DNA of 64,000 bases. Origin: Sweltsa coloradensis (taxonomy: Eukaryota > Arthropoda > Insecta > Plecoptera > Chloroperlidae). Position 1 is the stretch's first letter. Each line of letters opens with the position of its first letter. The stretch covers positions 1 through 64,000 of the forward strand of contig JAMZAV010000151.1 of assembly GCA_024449915.1 (NCBI GenBank), in the 5' to 3' direction. The notes beneath the pieces are model-generated. The model saw only the letters and a list, made by a program, of their open reading frames with translations. It was not told where the DNA came from and did no database searches. A program made the position numbers and the translations under genes. Shown piece by piece: positions 22,025 to 34,560 of the stretch.

Positions 22025-25000
22025 ACACCAAAACTTTGTTTAAAACTAGCTTGTGTGTATATTCTGACCTGACCCGGCACCTCCACCAAAACTCCAGCTG
22101 TGTTGGAAACTAGCTCCTGTGTTCAATCTGACAATTGTTTCGGCACCTCAACCAAAACTCCAGCTGTGTTAGAAACTAGCTCCTGTGTTCATTCTGACAT
22201 TGACCCAGCACCTCAACCAAAACTCCAGCTGTGTTGAAAACTAGCTCGTGTGTTCATTCGACTTGACCCGGCACTCCACCAAAAACTCAAGCTGTGTTAG
22301 AAACTAGCTCCTGTGTTCATTCTGACATGACATGACACCTACACCAAAACTCAAGCTATGTTGGAAACTAGCCTCAAGTGTTCATTCTAACTTGACCCGG
22401 CACCTCAACCAAAACTCCAGCCCCCCCCGTGTTATAAACTAGCTCGGTTTTGTTATTCTGACTTGACCCGGCACCTCCACCAAAAATCCAGCTGTGTTGA
22501 AAACTAGCTCAAGTGTTCATTTCTAACTTGACCCGGCACCTCAACCAAAACTCCAGCTGTGTATAAACTAGCTCGTGTGTTCTTCTGACGGCACCTCACC
22601 AAAACTCCAGCTGTGTTTAAACTAGCTCTGTGTTCATTGACAATTGACCCGCACCTCAACCAAAACTCCAGCTGTGTAAACTAGCGAGTCTTTGACTGAC
22701 CGGCACCTCCACCAAAACTTAGCTGTGTTGGAATCATGTGTCATTTTACTTCCACTCTCACCCAGCACCTTCACCAAACTCCATTTTGTTGGAAACTAGC
22801 CGTGTGTTCATCGACTTCACCGGACCACCAAAACTCTGTGCTTGTTGGAATTGCCATGTGTTCATTTGACTTGACCGGCACCTCACCAAAACTTTAGCTG
22901 TGTTGGAATCTACCGGGTTTTACACTTGACCGGTACCTCAACTATAACTCCAGCTGTTGGAACAGCTCGTGTGTCATTTGACTTTAAAACCTCCTAAAAC
23001 TCCAGCTGGGAAAAAAACTTGGGTTTATTCTAACTGACCGCCTCACCAAACCCCGGGAACCATCTGTGTCATTCTAACTGACCCGGCCCTTTTACCAAAA
23101 CTCCAGCTGGTGTACAAACTCTGTTATTCTAAACTTGCCGGCCTCACCCAAACTCCAGCATGGTTAAAACTAGCTCATGTGTTCATTCTAACTTGGCCGC
23201 ACTCCACCAAACTCCAGCTGTGTTGAAAACTAGTCATTGTGTTTTAATTTGACCCACGGCACCTCCACAAAACTCCAGCTTGTTGGAACTGCTTGTGGTT
23301 CGGTTTCTAACAATTGACCCACTCAACAAAACTAGCTGTGGTTTAGAAACTAGCTTTATGTACACAATGACTTGACACGGCACCTCCACCAACTCAAGGT
23401 TGTTGGAACAAGCTCGTGTGTTCTTTCTAACATTGACCAGCACCAACAATCCAGCTGTGTAGACACAGCCTATGTACACAATGACTTTGGAACGCCCTTT
23501 AAACTTTAGCGTGTTGGAATCTACTCGTATTTTGTAACACCCGGACCTCCTAAAACTCCAGCTGTGTTGGAAACACTTGTGTTCATTTTGACTACCGGCT
23601 CACCCAAATCCAGCTGTGTGGAATCTAGCTCTGTGTTCATTCGACTCACCCGGCACTCCACTAAAACTCCAGCGGTGTTGGAAATAGCTGTGTGTTCATT
23701 CTACTCACACGACACACTCCACTAAAACTAGCTGTGTGTTGAAACTAGCTTGGCCTCATCCCCAACTCCCTTAAAACTCAGCTGTGTTGGAAACTAGCTT
23801 TGTGTTCATCTGACTTCACGGCCCTCCACAAATACTTAGCTGAGTTGGAAATCAGCTTGTTGTTCAACTTCACCCGGGACCTCCCAAACTTTACGTGTTG
23901 GAATCACTCAGGTTTTATTCGACTCCTGGCACCTCCACCAAACCTTAACGTTGAATTTAGTCGTGTGTTCATTCTGACTTCACCCTGGCCCTCACAAATT
24001 AGCTGTCTGAATTAGCCTGTTGGTTGTTCTGGATCACCGGCTCACCCCCCCCCAAAACTTAAGCGTTGTGTTTGGGTCTGCCGTGTTTTCATTCTGACTT
24101 CCCGGCACCTCACCAAAACTTAGCTGTTTTCAGCTGTTTATCTGCTTCCCGGTTCATAACTTCACCCTGGCACCTCCACCAAACTTTAGCTGTGTTGAAT
24201 CTACTCGGTGTTCTCGACTTCCCGGTCTCACCAAAACTTTAGCTGTGTTGGATTCCGGCGTTCACTGCTTCCGGACCTCCCAAACTTTACTGTGTTGGAA
24301 CCCTACTCAGTTTCATTGTGACTTCACCCGCACTCCCAAACTTTAGCTGGTTGGAATCTACTCCTTTTCTTGACTTCACACGGCCTCTCAAATACTTAGC
24401 TGTGTGAATCAACTTTTTGTTTGGACTTCACCCGTGCACCTCCACCAAAACTTTAGGCCCTTTTTAATCTAGCTTGTTGATCTCTCGTGTGTTCATCTGA
24501 CACTCCCGGCAACCTCCCAAAACTTAGCTGTTGGAATCTAGCTCGTGTGTTCATTCTGACTTCACCCGGCACCTCCACCAAACTCTAGCTGTGTTGGAAT
24601 CTAGCTCGTGTGTTCATTCTGTAATGATCAGGCACCTCTTTTTTTCTGACGCCCCCACCCAACAAATTCCCCGATTGACCCTCAAGACTCAGCCTATGAA
24701 ATATCTCTTGTTTTCGGACTTTAACCAGCACCTACCACTCAACAACTCTTTTGGAATCTAGCTCGTTTGCATACCAGCGCCCATCAAAACAAACTCCAGC
24801 TGTGTTGGAATCTAGCTCTGTGTTCATCCTGGCAAACCGTCACCTTAACAAACTCAGCGTTTTGTAATGACAGCTATGTTTCATTTTTGACATTGACCCC
24901 CACCTCAACCAAACTCAAGCTGTTGGAAACTATCTGTGTTCATTCTGTAATCAGGCACCTCCACCAAAAACTTTTTATTCTGATTGACCCACTCAACCAA

Positions 25001-28000
25001 AACTCCAGTTCGTATGAATTAATCGCGTGTTTATTCGACTTTACCAGACTCACTCAAGTCATCTGGAATAGCTCGTTCTTCCAATCAGCTTTAACAGCTC
25101 CTAAGAAATCCAGCTTGTGGAATCTACTCTTGTCTTGGCAATGACCCGTCACCTCAACAAACTAGCTGTGTTAAACTAGTCCGTTCATTCTGACAATACC
25201 CCACTAACCAAAACTCCAGCTCGTGTGGAAACTCAGCTGTGTTGGTCATCCTGGCAATGGACCCTCCCTCAACCAAAGTCCAGCTGTGTTGAAACTAGTC
25301 CTGTGTTCATTCTGACAATGACCAGCACCTAACCAAACCAAGCTGTGTTGGACTTTGTTCATCTGCAATTTGGGCTCGTCACTACCTAAAGTCAGCATGT
25401 GTGGAAACTAGCTCCTGTTTCTCTGACAATTGACCCGCACCTAAACCAAAACTCCGCTTTGTTGGAACTAGCTTGTGTGTTCATTCTAATTGACCCGCAC
25501 CCACCAAATCCAGCTGTCTTGAAATTCTGGTGTTCATCCGATTAAGCACCTCCACCAACCACAATAGTTGTTAAAATAGCTGGTTTTCTTGATTGACCCA
25601 ACCCAACCAAATCTCCAGCTGTCTTGAAAGATTCCGTGTTCATTCAGACTTAAACTGGCACCTCACCAACACTTAGTGTTTTTTGAAAACTAGCTCGTGT
25701 TTACCTTCTGACTTACCGGAACCTCCATCTCAACTCCCTTTTTGAAAAAACTATGTAATGTTCATTCTGATTGACCCGCACCTCCACCAAAACAGTAGTT
25801 TTTTTTAAATAAACTTGTCTGTTCATTCTGACAGAATACACTCCACCAAAAGCAAGCTTTTTAAAAAAATAACTTGTCTGTTATTCTGACCTGACCTGGC
25901 ACTTTCACCAAAACTCTAGCTGTTTGCGAAACAAGCTCGTGTTCATTCTGACTTGACCCGGCACCTCCACCAAAACTCCATCTGTGTTAGAATCTAGCTC
26001 GTGTGTTCATTCAGACTTTAACCGGCACCTTCACCAAAACACTTGCTAGTTTTTTAAGATATAGGTACTCATCTGTTTATTCTCACTTTACCCAGAAGCT
26101 CCACCAAAGCTCCAGTTGTCTTGAAAGTATCTCGCGTGTTCATTCTGACTTAAACTAGCACTTCCACCAACACTCCAGCTGTTTGTGAAACTATCTCAAG
26201 TATATATTCTGACTTGACCCGGAAACTCCACACAAAACTCCGGCTGTTTGTGAATCTAGCTCGTGTTCAGTCTGACTTTAACCGGCACCTCAACAAAAAC
26301 TCCAGCTGTGTTGGAAACTAGCTCGTGTGTTCATTCTGATAATTGACCCCGCACCTTCACTTAAACTTCAGCTGTGTTGGAATCTAGCTCGTGTGTTCAA
26401 CCTGACAATTGACCCGGAAACTTAACCAAAACTCCAGCTGTGTTAGAAAAAGCTCCTGTGTTCATTCTGACAATTGACCTTGCACCTCAACCAAAACTCC
26501 AGCTGTATTAGAAACTAGCTTTTGTGTTCATTCAGACTTAAACCGGCACCTTTAACAAAACACTTGTTGTTTTTTTGTTAAAATTATCTGTTCATTTTGA
26601 CTTGACCCGACAAATCCACCAAAACTGTAGCTTTTTTTAAACTTGTCTGTTCATTCTGACAAGACCAAACACCTCCACCAAAAGCAAGCTTTTTTTAAAA
26701 AATTAACTGGTCTGTTCATTCTGACCTGACCTCGCCTTTTCACCAAATTTCTGGCTGTTTGTGAAACAAGCTCGTGTTCATTCTGACTTGACCCAAAATC
26801 TCCACCAAAACTCAAGCTGTTAGTGAAACTATAGCTTGTGTGTTCATTCTGACTTGAACCCGGCAACTCCACCACATTTCCAGAGGATTGAGAAACTTGT
26901 TCTTGTGTTTATTCTGACTTGACCCCACCTCAACCAAAACTCCAGCTGTATTGAAAGTATCTCGCATGTTTATTCGGACTTTAACCAGCAACTCCACCAA
27001 AACTCCAAATGTTTGTGAAACTAGCTCATGTTCACTCTGACTTTAACTGGCACCTCCACCAAAACTCTATCTGTTTTTTTTTAATTAATCCGTCTGTTTA
27101 TTCTGACTTGACCCAGTACCTCCACCAAAACTCCGGCCGTTTCTGAATCTAGCTCGTGTTCATTTTGACTTTAACCGACACCTTCACCAAAACACTTGCT
27201 GGTTTTTTAAGATAAACTTATCTGTTCGATCTGACTTGACCCGGCACCTCAACGAAAACTCCAGCTGTGTTGGAAACAAGCTCGTGTGTTAATTCTGACT
27301 TGACCAGACCCCTCCACCAAAACTCCATCTTTGTTGGAATCTAGCTCGTGTGTTCATTCTGAAATAACCCGGCACCTCCACCAAAACTCTTCCTGTGTTA
27401 GAAACTAGCTCGTGTGTTTATTCTGACAATTTATCCGGCACCTCAACCAACAACTGTTCAGCTGTTTGAGAAACCAAGACTCTCGCTGTGTTGCATCGTC
27501 ATGACTTGACCCGGCACCTCCACTAACACTCCGGCTGTTTGTGAATCTAGCTCGTGTTTACATTCTGACTTGACCCGGAACCTTCACCAACAGTCCAGCT
27601 GTTTGAGGAACTAGCTCGTGTTCATTCTTACTTGACCCGGCACTTCCACCAACACTCCAGCTGTTTGAGGTACTAGCTAGTGTTTACACTCTGACTTGAT
27701 CCGGAACCTCTACTAAAACTCCAGCTGCTTGTGAATCGAGCTCATGTTCATTCTGACTTAAACCGGCACTTCCAACAACACTCCAGCTGTTTAAGAAACT
27801 AGCTCGAGTGTTCCTTCTGACTTTAACCTGCAGCTCCAACAAAACTCTTGCTGTTTGAGAAACTTGCTCGAGTTAACATTCTGACTTGACTCGGTACCTC
27901 CACCAACACTCCAACTGTTTGAAAAACTTGCTTGTGTTTACATTCTGACTTGACCCGGCAGCTCCACCAAAACTCCGGCTGTTTGTGAATTTAGCTCGTG

Positions 28001-28712
28001 TTTACATTCTGACTTGACCCGGCACCTCAACTAAAACTCCGGCTGTTTGTGAATCTAGCTCCTGTTCATTATGACTTTATCCGGCACCTCCAGCAACACT
28101 TTAGCTGGTTAAGAAACTAGCTCATGTTTATTCTGACTTTAACCGGCACCTCCACCAACACTCCAACTGTTTGAGAAACTAGCTCATGTTTACATTCTGA
28201 CTTGACCCGGATGCTCCACCAACACTCTAGCTGTTTGTGAATCTTTCTTGTTCATTCTGACTTTATCCGGCTCCTCAACCAATACTACAGCTGTTTGAGA
28301 AACTAGCTCGTATATGTTCATTCTGACTCTACCTGGCATCTCCACCAAAACTTTAGCTGTGTTTGAAACAAACTTGTGTGTTGATTCTGACTTGATCCGG
28401 CACCTTCACCAAAACTCAAGCTTTGTTTGAAACAAACTCTTATGTTCATTCTGACTTGACCCGGAACCTCCAACAAAACTCTTGCTGTTTTAGAAACTTT
28501 TTAGTGTGAACATTCTGACTTGACTTGGCACCTTCACCAAAACTCTACCTGTCTCTGAAACAAATGTGTGTGTTTATTTTGACTTGATCCAGCACCTTCA
28601 CCAAAACTCTGTGTTTGAAACTAGCTCGTGTGATCATTCTGACTTGACCTGGCACCTCCACCAAAAACCCTTCCTGTTTTGAAACTAACTCGTCTCGGCA
28701 CCTCCACCAAAA
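22025..28712 (+). repeat. Satellite array of about 64-bp units
   Basis: Over 100 head-to-tail units. The consensus reads roughly TTGACCCGGCACCTCCACC, AAAACTCCAGCTGTGTTGG, AAACTAGCTCGTGTGTTCATT, CTGAC. Units at the left edge (22.0-22.6 kb) and from about 25.9 kb to the right edge are well preserved. From about 22.6 to 25.9 kb nearly every unit carries different small deletions. There are no spacers, so this is not a CRISPR-like array. Frames through it are short and are repeat by-products. Confidence 0.95.
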
Positions 28713-28974
28713 TTTTCAATATCTTATCAATCTATCAATCTGGCTGTTTTTAAACGGCAGGACGTGTATGGTTCCTTGTCAAACGGAGATTAATTCTACT
28801 CATTTCCAGACGTTTAACATAACAATTAAAATCAATATGGAGTAATACTAAGCGAACGTATTGAAATTTGTTATGTGTTCATTTAATGGAAAATATTGTT
28901 ATGAAGCGAGCGAAGCGAGCGTTTCTATTTGACTCAGCCGGAGAAAATAGTCACTGTTTTTTTTCCGCAAGCTT

Positions 28975-29520
28975 CGTACTAGATTGAATGCCATTAGTTT
29001 TGTGGCAGATTCGTCCAAAAAGTTACAAAGTTACATTAAAGTTAATCGAAAGTTTTTTTTTTCAAACTTAACGCGACAAAATCTGAGGTGGCCAAATCAT
29101 TTAGAATGTCTGTCAGGTCACGAATATGTTAATTTTATTTTGATCTGATAAGAAGTGTAGGTGGAAATTTCATTTTAACAAAGTACCGTTACCATGGCAA
29201 CCGAAAGTCGCGCAGCTTTTTTGGCTCATGAAAGCGGTCGAAGGGAGGTTCGGATCGAGTTGAAATTTTGTCCATTCACAAGCTATGATTTGAATGCCAT
29301 TAGTTTGTGGCAAAATCGTTCAAAAAGTTATAATGTTACATTAAAGTAAATCGAAAGTTTTTTTTTCAAACTAAACGGTGACAAAATCTGAGATGGCCAA
29401 ATTATTTAGAATGTCCGTCTGGTCACGAATATGTTAATTTTATTTTGATCTGATAAGTAGTGTAGATGGAAATTACATAATAACAAAAGTATCGTAACCA
29501 TGGCAACGGAAATTCACACT
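28975..29520 (+). repeat. 305-bp tandem duplication
   Basis: Copy 1 begins at about 28986 and copy 2 at about 29291, both with GAATGCCATTAGTTT. Shared blocks include GTTACATTAAAGT, GAAAGTTTTTTTTTC, CACGAATATGTTAATTTTA and CCATGGCAAC. There is no coding potential. Confidence 0.8.
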
Positions 29521-30118
29521 AGTTCTGCCACCTAGAAGTAATTAAAATACTTTCGAGGAAGCAGTGTATTATTTGTAACCAAAAATTTAAAATAGTTTCC
29601 CCAAGGGAATGATGTCAAGGTCTTCTAGATGACGGTGGATTTTATCCACAAAGTAAAGGTTAACCCATGGGTTTACCCAAATACCTTGGCAATAATAAAT
29701 TTTATTGGAAACATGGCCCCCTGGACAGCAAACGTCGCAAATTTTAAAATTTTAAAAAATGTGCCATGTTGGTCTAGCAATAGCACGTGCTCGCTTATCA
29801 ACGCGTTTAACTGAGCGTTTCCTAGTTACTTTTAATACTAGCTCCAAGACATTTGAAAGTGTACAGCATAAAGAAAAAAGGATATGTTAGAAGTAGCCCA
29901 GGAGTAAATCACAGGATTCTGATGCGTTCGGTTCAGAAGTAGTAAATGCTATGGATGATATGGTATATGAACCAGGGACATTTTCATTATAACGGGGATA
30001 AATCAAAAGAACCAAAAATTAATATATTTGTATCAAAGGTTTTCTCAATAACGTGGTACTAGAAGTGACGACGTAAATCGAGTTACGATTTGGGTGGTGA
30101 TGTTGTGGAAGTGAATTA
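29521..30118. other. Non-coding spacer
   Basis: No recognisable gene or repeat. Confidence 0.35.
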
Positions 30119-30939
30119 TTGGATGAGCGTAGCGAGCGTAGCGAGCGAAGCGAAGATTCCATTTCACTACACTGGAGAAAAAAATCCGGAATGTTTTTTT
30201 TCTTTCTTTCTTTCTTTCTGTATTTTTGTGTGTTTTTTTAACACGATTCCGGCTAAACCGATACTCCGATTGCAATGAAATTTTATGGAGACCTTCGAAA
30301 TCTCTGAACTAGAACTGCCACGTTTTGAGCGCAATCGGGAATTTTTTCACAAAAAAACGCAATTTTACGTTTTTTTTCGATTTTTAAAAAATTTCTTCGA
30401 CTTATAACACCTACATGCTTATCCGATTGTAATGATTTTTTCACAAAACCCTTTAAATTTTTATGAATTTAAAATATTCGTGTGAAATTTGAGCGTAATC
30501 GAAAATTATTTCTAAATGAAAATCAAAATTTTATGTTTTTTTCTTTTAAAAAACAATTCTTTGACTTATTACACCTACATGCTTTATCTATTGTAATGAT
30601 TTTTTTACAGAAACCCTAATTTCATGAATTAATATATTCGTGTTAAATTTGAGCGGAATCAAATTTAATTTATTTCTTATGCAAATTGCAATTTTACGAT
30701 TTTTTTTTTTTAAAAAAAATTACGTTTAATTAAAAAAATTTAAGTTAATTTTTTATTTATTTAATTATTAATAAAAAATTAGGTTAATTTTTTATAAAAT
30801 TTAATTTAAATTTAAAAAAAAATCTTCGGACTTAGTAATGATTTTTCACAGAACAACAGAAAACCCGCGTAACACATGGCATCTCAATGCACCATATACG
30901 CTCATCCAACAACGCGGCGGGACTTAAGCGTTTTCCTAG
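30119..30939 (+). mobile_element. Helitron-like element, type 1 (copy B)
   Basis: Complete: TTGGATGAGCG at the left after A, GCGTTTTCCTAG at the right before T. The internal CGCTCATCCAA lies about 35 bases before the end. Length is 821 bp. The interior matches copy A in reverse orientation, with three units carrying the 'acacctacatgcttatc' motif. Confidence 0.85.
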
Positions 30940-30971
30940 TATGTAGGTAAACACACCCTAAGTTGTTCACC

Positions 30972-31144
30972 TCTGTGGTCAGGACTGAGGCGTCGCGTCG
31001 CAGCTTCAAGCAGTCAGGAGGACGCTTGGGCAAGAGTAATGATGATCTCGACGAGGACGCACTGGACATTACTGTGACCGAGGGTGCGGGGGATTGTGGT
31101 TCCTACAAGGGTTAAAACCGTGGCTGTCGCCAAGCGTCCCCAAG
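30972..31144 (+). CDS. Possible coding exon of unknown function
   Basis: A GC-richer segment encodes TEASRRSFKQSGGRL, then KSNDDLDEDALDITV, in one frame. After a GGGGG run at 31087-31091 it continues in the next frame as VVPTRVKTVAVAKRPQ. It ends at a strong donor CCCCAAG|GTATGT. One homopolymer error would unite the two halves into a charged 57-residue exon. I do not recognise the protein. The codon texture resembles the Helitron exons, so it could be a transposon or host exon. Confidence 0.35.
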
Positions 31145-32522
31145 GTATGTCTTCAAGTTGTTCACCCATGGTGCACAGATGTCTAGAGCTTTATAAAATA
31201 GGAATTAAAACAATATCTCAAAAGGCATTGCATTATTTTTGTTGTGGGGGACTCATTTCCCACCAGAGCTCAGAACGATTGATTTTTAGTCACAGTTGTC
31301 TAGAGGTTTTAAAATGGGAATGTAACAATATCTCGACGGCAGTGCATTGTTGTTGTGAGTGACTCTTTTTCCGGAGTACATCATCCAGTGTTACAACAAT
31401 ATATCATTTGATTGTGAATACAATGTTTCAAGTGATTTTAAGGTTTGGCATTCTCATTGTTTAAAAAAGCCCTATAATGTAGGTGTGTTGACAATCATCT
31501 CATAGTAATAGTCATGGCAATGGTACACCACTTATCCTTTTTTTGGTGTAACTGGTAGATTATGCTTATTAAATTTTATGTGTGCATTTTTTTTCTCCCA
31601 CGTCGGGCCCGGTATACAATTATTTGGCCCAGAGCATGGCCCCCAATTTGCATATTGGCAAAACTTTGTAAAAATTTTGTTTTAAATAGCCTAATAAACC
31701 CCTCAACATAGTAAACAAACTAGTTTTTGGGCCTTTTAATGTTTTGTCATAAGTAGGTTTTTTCATTACAGCGGACGATATGCACTTACAACAAAAGGTT
31801 GGGCCCATTTTTTGTTAAATGTTAATACTGGTGCCTGAAATTCGACTAGGCCACGCCATTTTGCACCACATAATGTTAGTATTTACTACCCTTGGCCTTT
31901 GTGGCAAGTGTAATGTACATCTATTCTAAAATAGATGTCTACATTTTGTTTTTTAATTATTACGCGCTTTTAGTTCCGAAACTACTTCGTTCATTCTGCA
32001 ACTGAACGAAGAAAGAAGTGTCGCCCAAGAGACGACCGCCAAAAATCGGCCACCCCCCTCTCCGCGAGCCAGCCGGAGAACTTGTGGATACGTGGCGACC
32101 CCGGACCATGTCTAATTTGAACGGCTCTGCATTTTTATTGAAATTTGGAGAGTTGAACTCGCAACATCTATCAATACGATGTGATGGTAGAAAAAGTTTT
32201 GTGAAAGTTGTTATCTTTGAAGTAATAGTAGGCCTATAGTAGGAATAGGCTATAGTCAATGATGGTATACATAGTATACATTGTATACAGCCCTAGCCCA
32301 CTTTTTTTACGCACATAATGGGATCGTGCTGAGTTTTGATTTTGGTAATTGGTATCGCATGGTCTCAATTATAGTTTGGGTATAATGGCTCCTGTTGCAA
32401 TCCAATCATGTGTTAGAAATAATAGTCTTAGTAGTGTAGTAGAAGTGATGGTAGATAATAAGATGTTATCCCTTTGTTTACTTTTTCAGTAATGTGTACT
32501 TTCGTGTAAAGGTCATTCTACA
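31145..32522. other. Non-coding DNA with a short tandem pair
   Basis: A TGTCTAGAG...AACAATATCTC...GCATTG segment occurs at about 31170-31260 and again at 31297-31366. A GC-rich patch lies at 32010-32110. No gene recognised. Confidence 0.4.
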
Positions 32523-33088
32523 CTAGGAAACGCTAAGTCACCCGCGTTGATGGATGAGCGTTTTGTAAGATTTTAGTTTGCGTGGGACCACTTTTCTTTT
32601 GTAAGTGCTTTATGAATGCATTGTAGGTGATTGTTGTCAATTTTTCTATGGTAACTTGTTAATTGTCATTTTAAACCTAAAAAACTTATATTAAAATATT
32701 TATTTCTATGGATTCTGGCTAACTTTTACAACTTTTTTTTCAAAGGTATTTTCATCACCATAACCTTAATGACCATGTGAAATATGAACGTTTGAGCCCC
32801 ACCTGTTTGGTCAGAATCGGCCCAAATGTGACGAAAATATGCATCAAAAATCGAAAAACACATATTGAAACCTTTATTTCTATGGTTTCGGGCCAACTTT
32901 TCAGTTTCTTTTAAAAAAGTACTACATTACCATAATCTTAATGTCCATGTGAAATATGAACGCTGTAGCCCTACCCGTTTGGTCAGAATCGGCCCAAACG
33001 TGACGAAAATATCGCACTTAAAATCGAAAAACATATATTAAAACCTTTATTTCTATGGTTTCTGGCTAACTTTTTCAAATTTTTCTTT
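32523..33088 (-). mobile_element. Helitron-like element, type 2, cut by an LTR
   Basis: The plus strand begins CTAGGAAACGCTAAGTC after A-C-A (that is, CTAG-T on the minus strand), then GCGTTGATGGATGAGCG. Three type-2 units follow. The sequence is interrupted at 33089 by a BEL LTR, and the rest of the element is not found on the other side. Confidence 0.8.
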
Positions 33089-33443
33089 TGTTTACGCTAA
33101 TACTTGATTTCCTTTTTCCATTCTTTCCACCCGCTGTGATGTATTGTGTATCACCGCCCGCAATTACGTCTGTCAGCACTATGCTGGCAAATCGCGACTC
33201 AGTGCACTCTCAGCCGCTTCGTCGGAAAGAAGCTCTCAAGTCTCTCGCTCGTAGAGATCGCGCGTGTGTTCTACGCTTTCAACTCGCAGCTCGCCAGTGC
33301 ATACGTATACAGCGTACCTGGTAACTATTTCTATTGTGTTTAACATTTTATAAGTGTATATATTTCACCATTATAATCGCTCTCGACGCCGACGCCCCCG
33401 ACACCTGCCGCCCAGCTGAGGAATCAAGACGCCCGCCATCCTG
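33089..33443 (+). repeat. BEL/Pao LTR, truncated solo copy
   Basis: Same LTR as at 20574-20966, from TGTTTACGCTAATAC to GACGCCCGCCATCC. It is cut near its 3' end by the gypsy LTR that starts at 33444. Confidence 0.8.
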
Positions 33444-33811
33444 TGTGACGGTCCAAGATGGTCCACATTCACACAAGGTTGCCCCGGATGCCAAGCAGTG
33501 TAGAAGGGGTCGCAAGCCGTCTGTCGTTCAGGTCTTAGGGTCTTGAACACGTTACAAATGTTGGGCGCAACGTTCTTCCTGAAAGCGAAGGCTCTAGGAC
33601 GAGGTGGAGAAAGTAGGAAGAACGAAGGATCATTCACGGAAAACCAGCTGACTCACCGCCAGCGATACACATACTAACTCGCCGCACCGCCAGACACGAG
33701 CCCGCAAACAAATACAGGGCAGCAGGTTCAAAATAACAAGAACAAGGAGCAACAACTAGATAAGGAATAACAGTAGGCCTAAGTGACGGGCTGACAAAAC
33801 AGAACGTCACA
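33444..33811 (-). repeat. Gypsy element 1, 3' LTR (368 bp)
   Basis: Bounded by TGTGACG and CGTCACA, a 7-bp inverted terminal repeat. It is preceded on the minus strand by the polypurine tract GAAGCGAAGAGGAGA (33812-33826). About 90 bases of its far end recur at 43455-43547. Confidence 0.85.
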
Positions 33812-33876
33812 TCTCCTCTTCGCTTCGGGGGGGGGGAAAAAAAAGGGGAAAAAAAGAAAAAAGAAAAACCAGTGCT

Positions 33877-34560
33877 CTAACGATCCACTGTCTTCTTCTT
33901 GTCGACTACATGCCAACGACCGGCTGTTCTCCCGGTACCATCAACAAGTTCCATGATTGTTGGCGAGATTTTACGAGAGATGATGAATGGCCCGATATAC
34001 TTCGGTGCCAACTTCGCTGTGAAGTGACGGCTCGCATCTGACAGTACAAAGTTCCGGCGCCAAACTCTCTCGCCCACTCTGTATTGAATGGGTCTGTGGC
34101 GCAGGTTGTAACCCTGCTCCTGTCGCTGTTGGGCCTCTTGGACGTAGATTTCGACTCTTTCTCGGATATTGTCTAATGCTGCCCAGCGCTCCTCAATGCC
34201 ACGTTCTACTACCTGGCCAGCATTATCCCTGAGGTCACGATTACGCTTGCCAGAAAGACCCAACTCCCTGCCTAGTTGTAAATAAGCAGGCGTATACTTC
34301 GTTGATTCATGCTTACTGGTGCGCAGCACATATTGAACTTGGGGCAACAGTAAGTCCCACTTTCGTTGGTTCTCTCCCACGAAAATGGAAAGGAGATTGC
34401 CAACTTCCTTATTCATGCGTTCTACGGGATTAGCCTGTGGATGATAAAAGGGAGTAAATTGCATTTCTACCCCGTAAGCATCCATGGCTTCTCTAAATTC
34501 TCGGCTGACTAACTGTCTACCATTATCCATTATTAACAAGCGCGGGGCACCAGATTCCAT
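33877..34560 (-). CDS. Gypsy element 1 integrase, C-terminal half (frameshifted)
   Basis: Contains the second catalytic Asp in IMDNGRQLVS and the Glu in NPVERMNKEVGNLL, then the C-terminal region with KLAPKYIGPFIISRKI and GRWHVVDKKKT, typical of the end of gypsy pol. It is joined to the upstream pol frame by a one-base shift near 34556-34565. The start given is only where the open frame begins and is not a real initiation codon. Confidence 0.88.
   Translation of the reverse strand: MESGAPRLLIMDNGRQLVSREFREAMDAYGVEMQFTPFYHPQANPVERMNKEVGNLLSIFVGENQRKWDLLLPQVQYVLRTSKHESTKYTPAYLQLGRELGLSGKRNRDLRDNAGQVVERGIEERWAALDNIRERVEIYVQEAQQRQEQGYNLRHRPIQYRVGERVWRRNFVLSDASRHFTAKLAPKYIGPFIISRKISPTIMELVDGTGRTAGRWHVVDKKKTVDR

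Noticed and set aside
22025..28712. CRISPR-like or protein-repeat interpretation of the array
   Set aside because: Units are contiguous without unique spacers, and frames are broken by unit-length variation; it is an ordinary satellite.
32018..32259. Opposed frames of 73 and 99 codons
   Set aside because: A GC-rich patch read on both strands without recognisable protein features.
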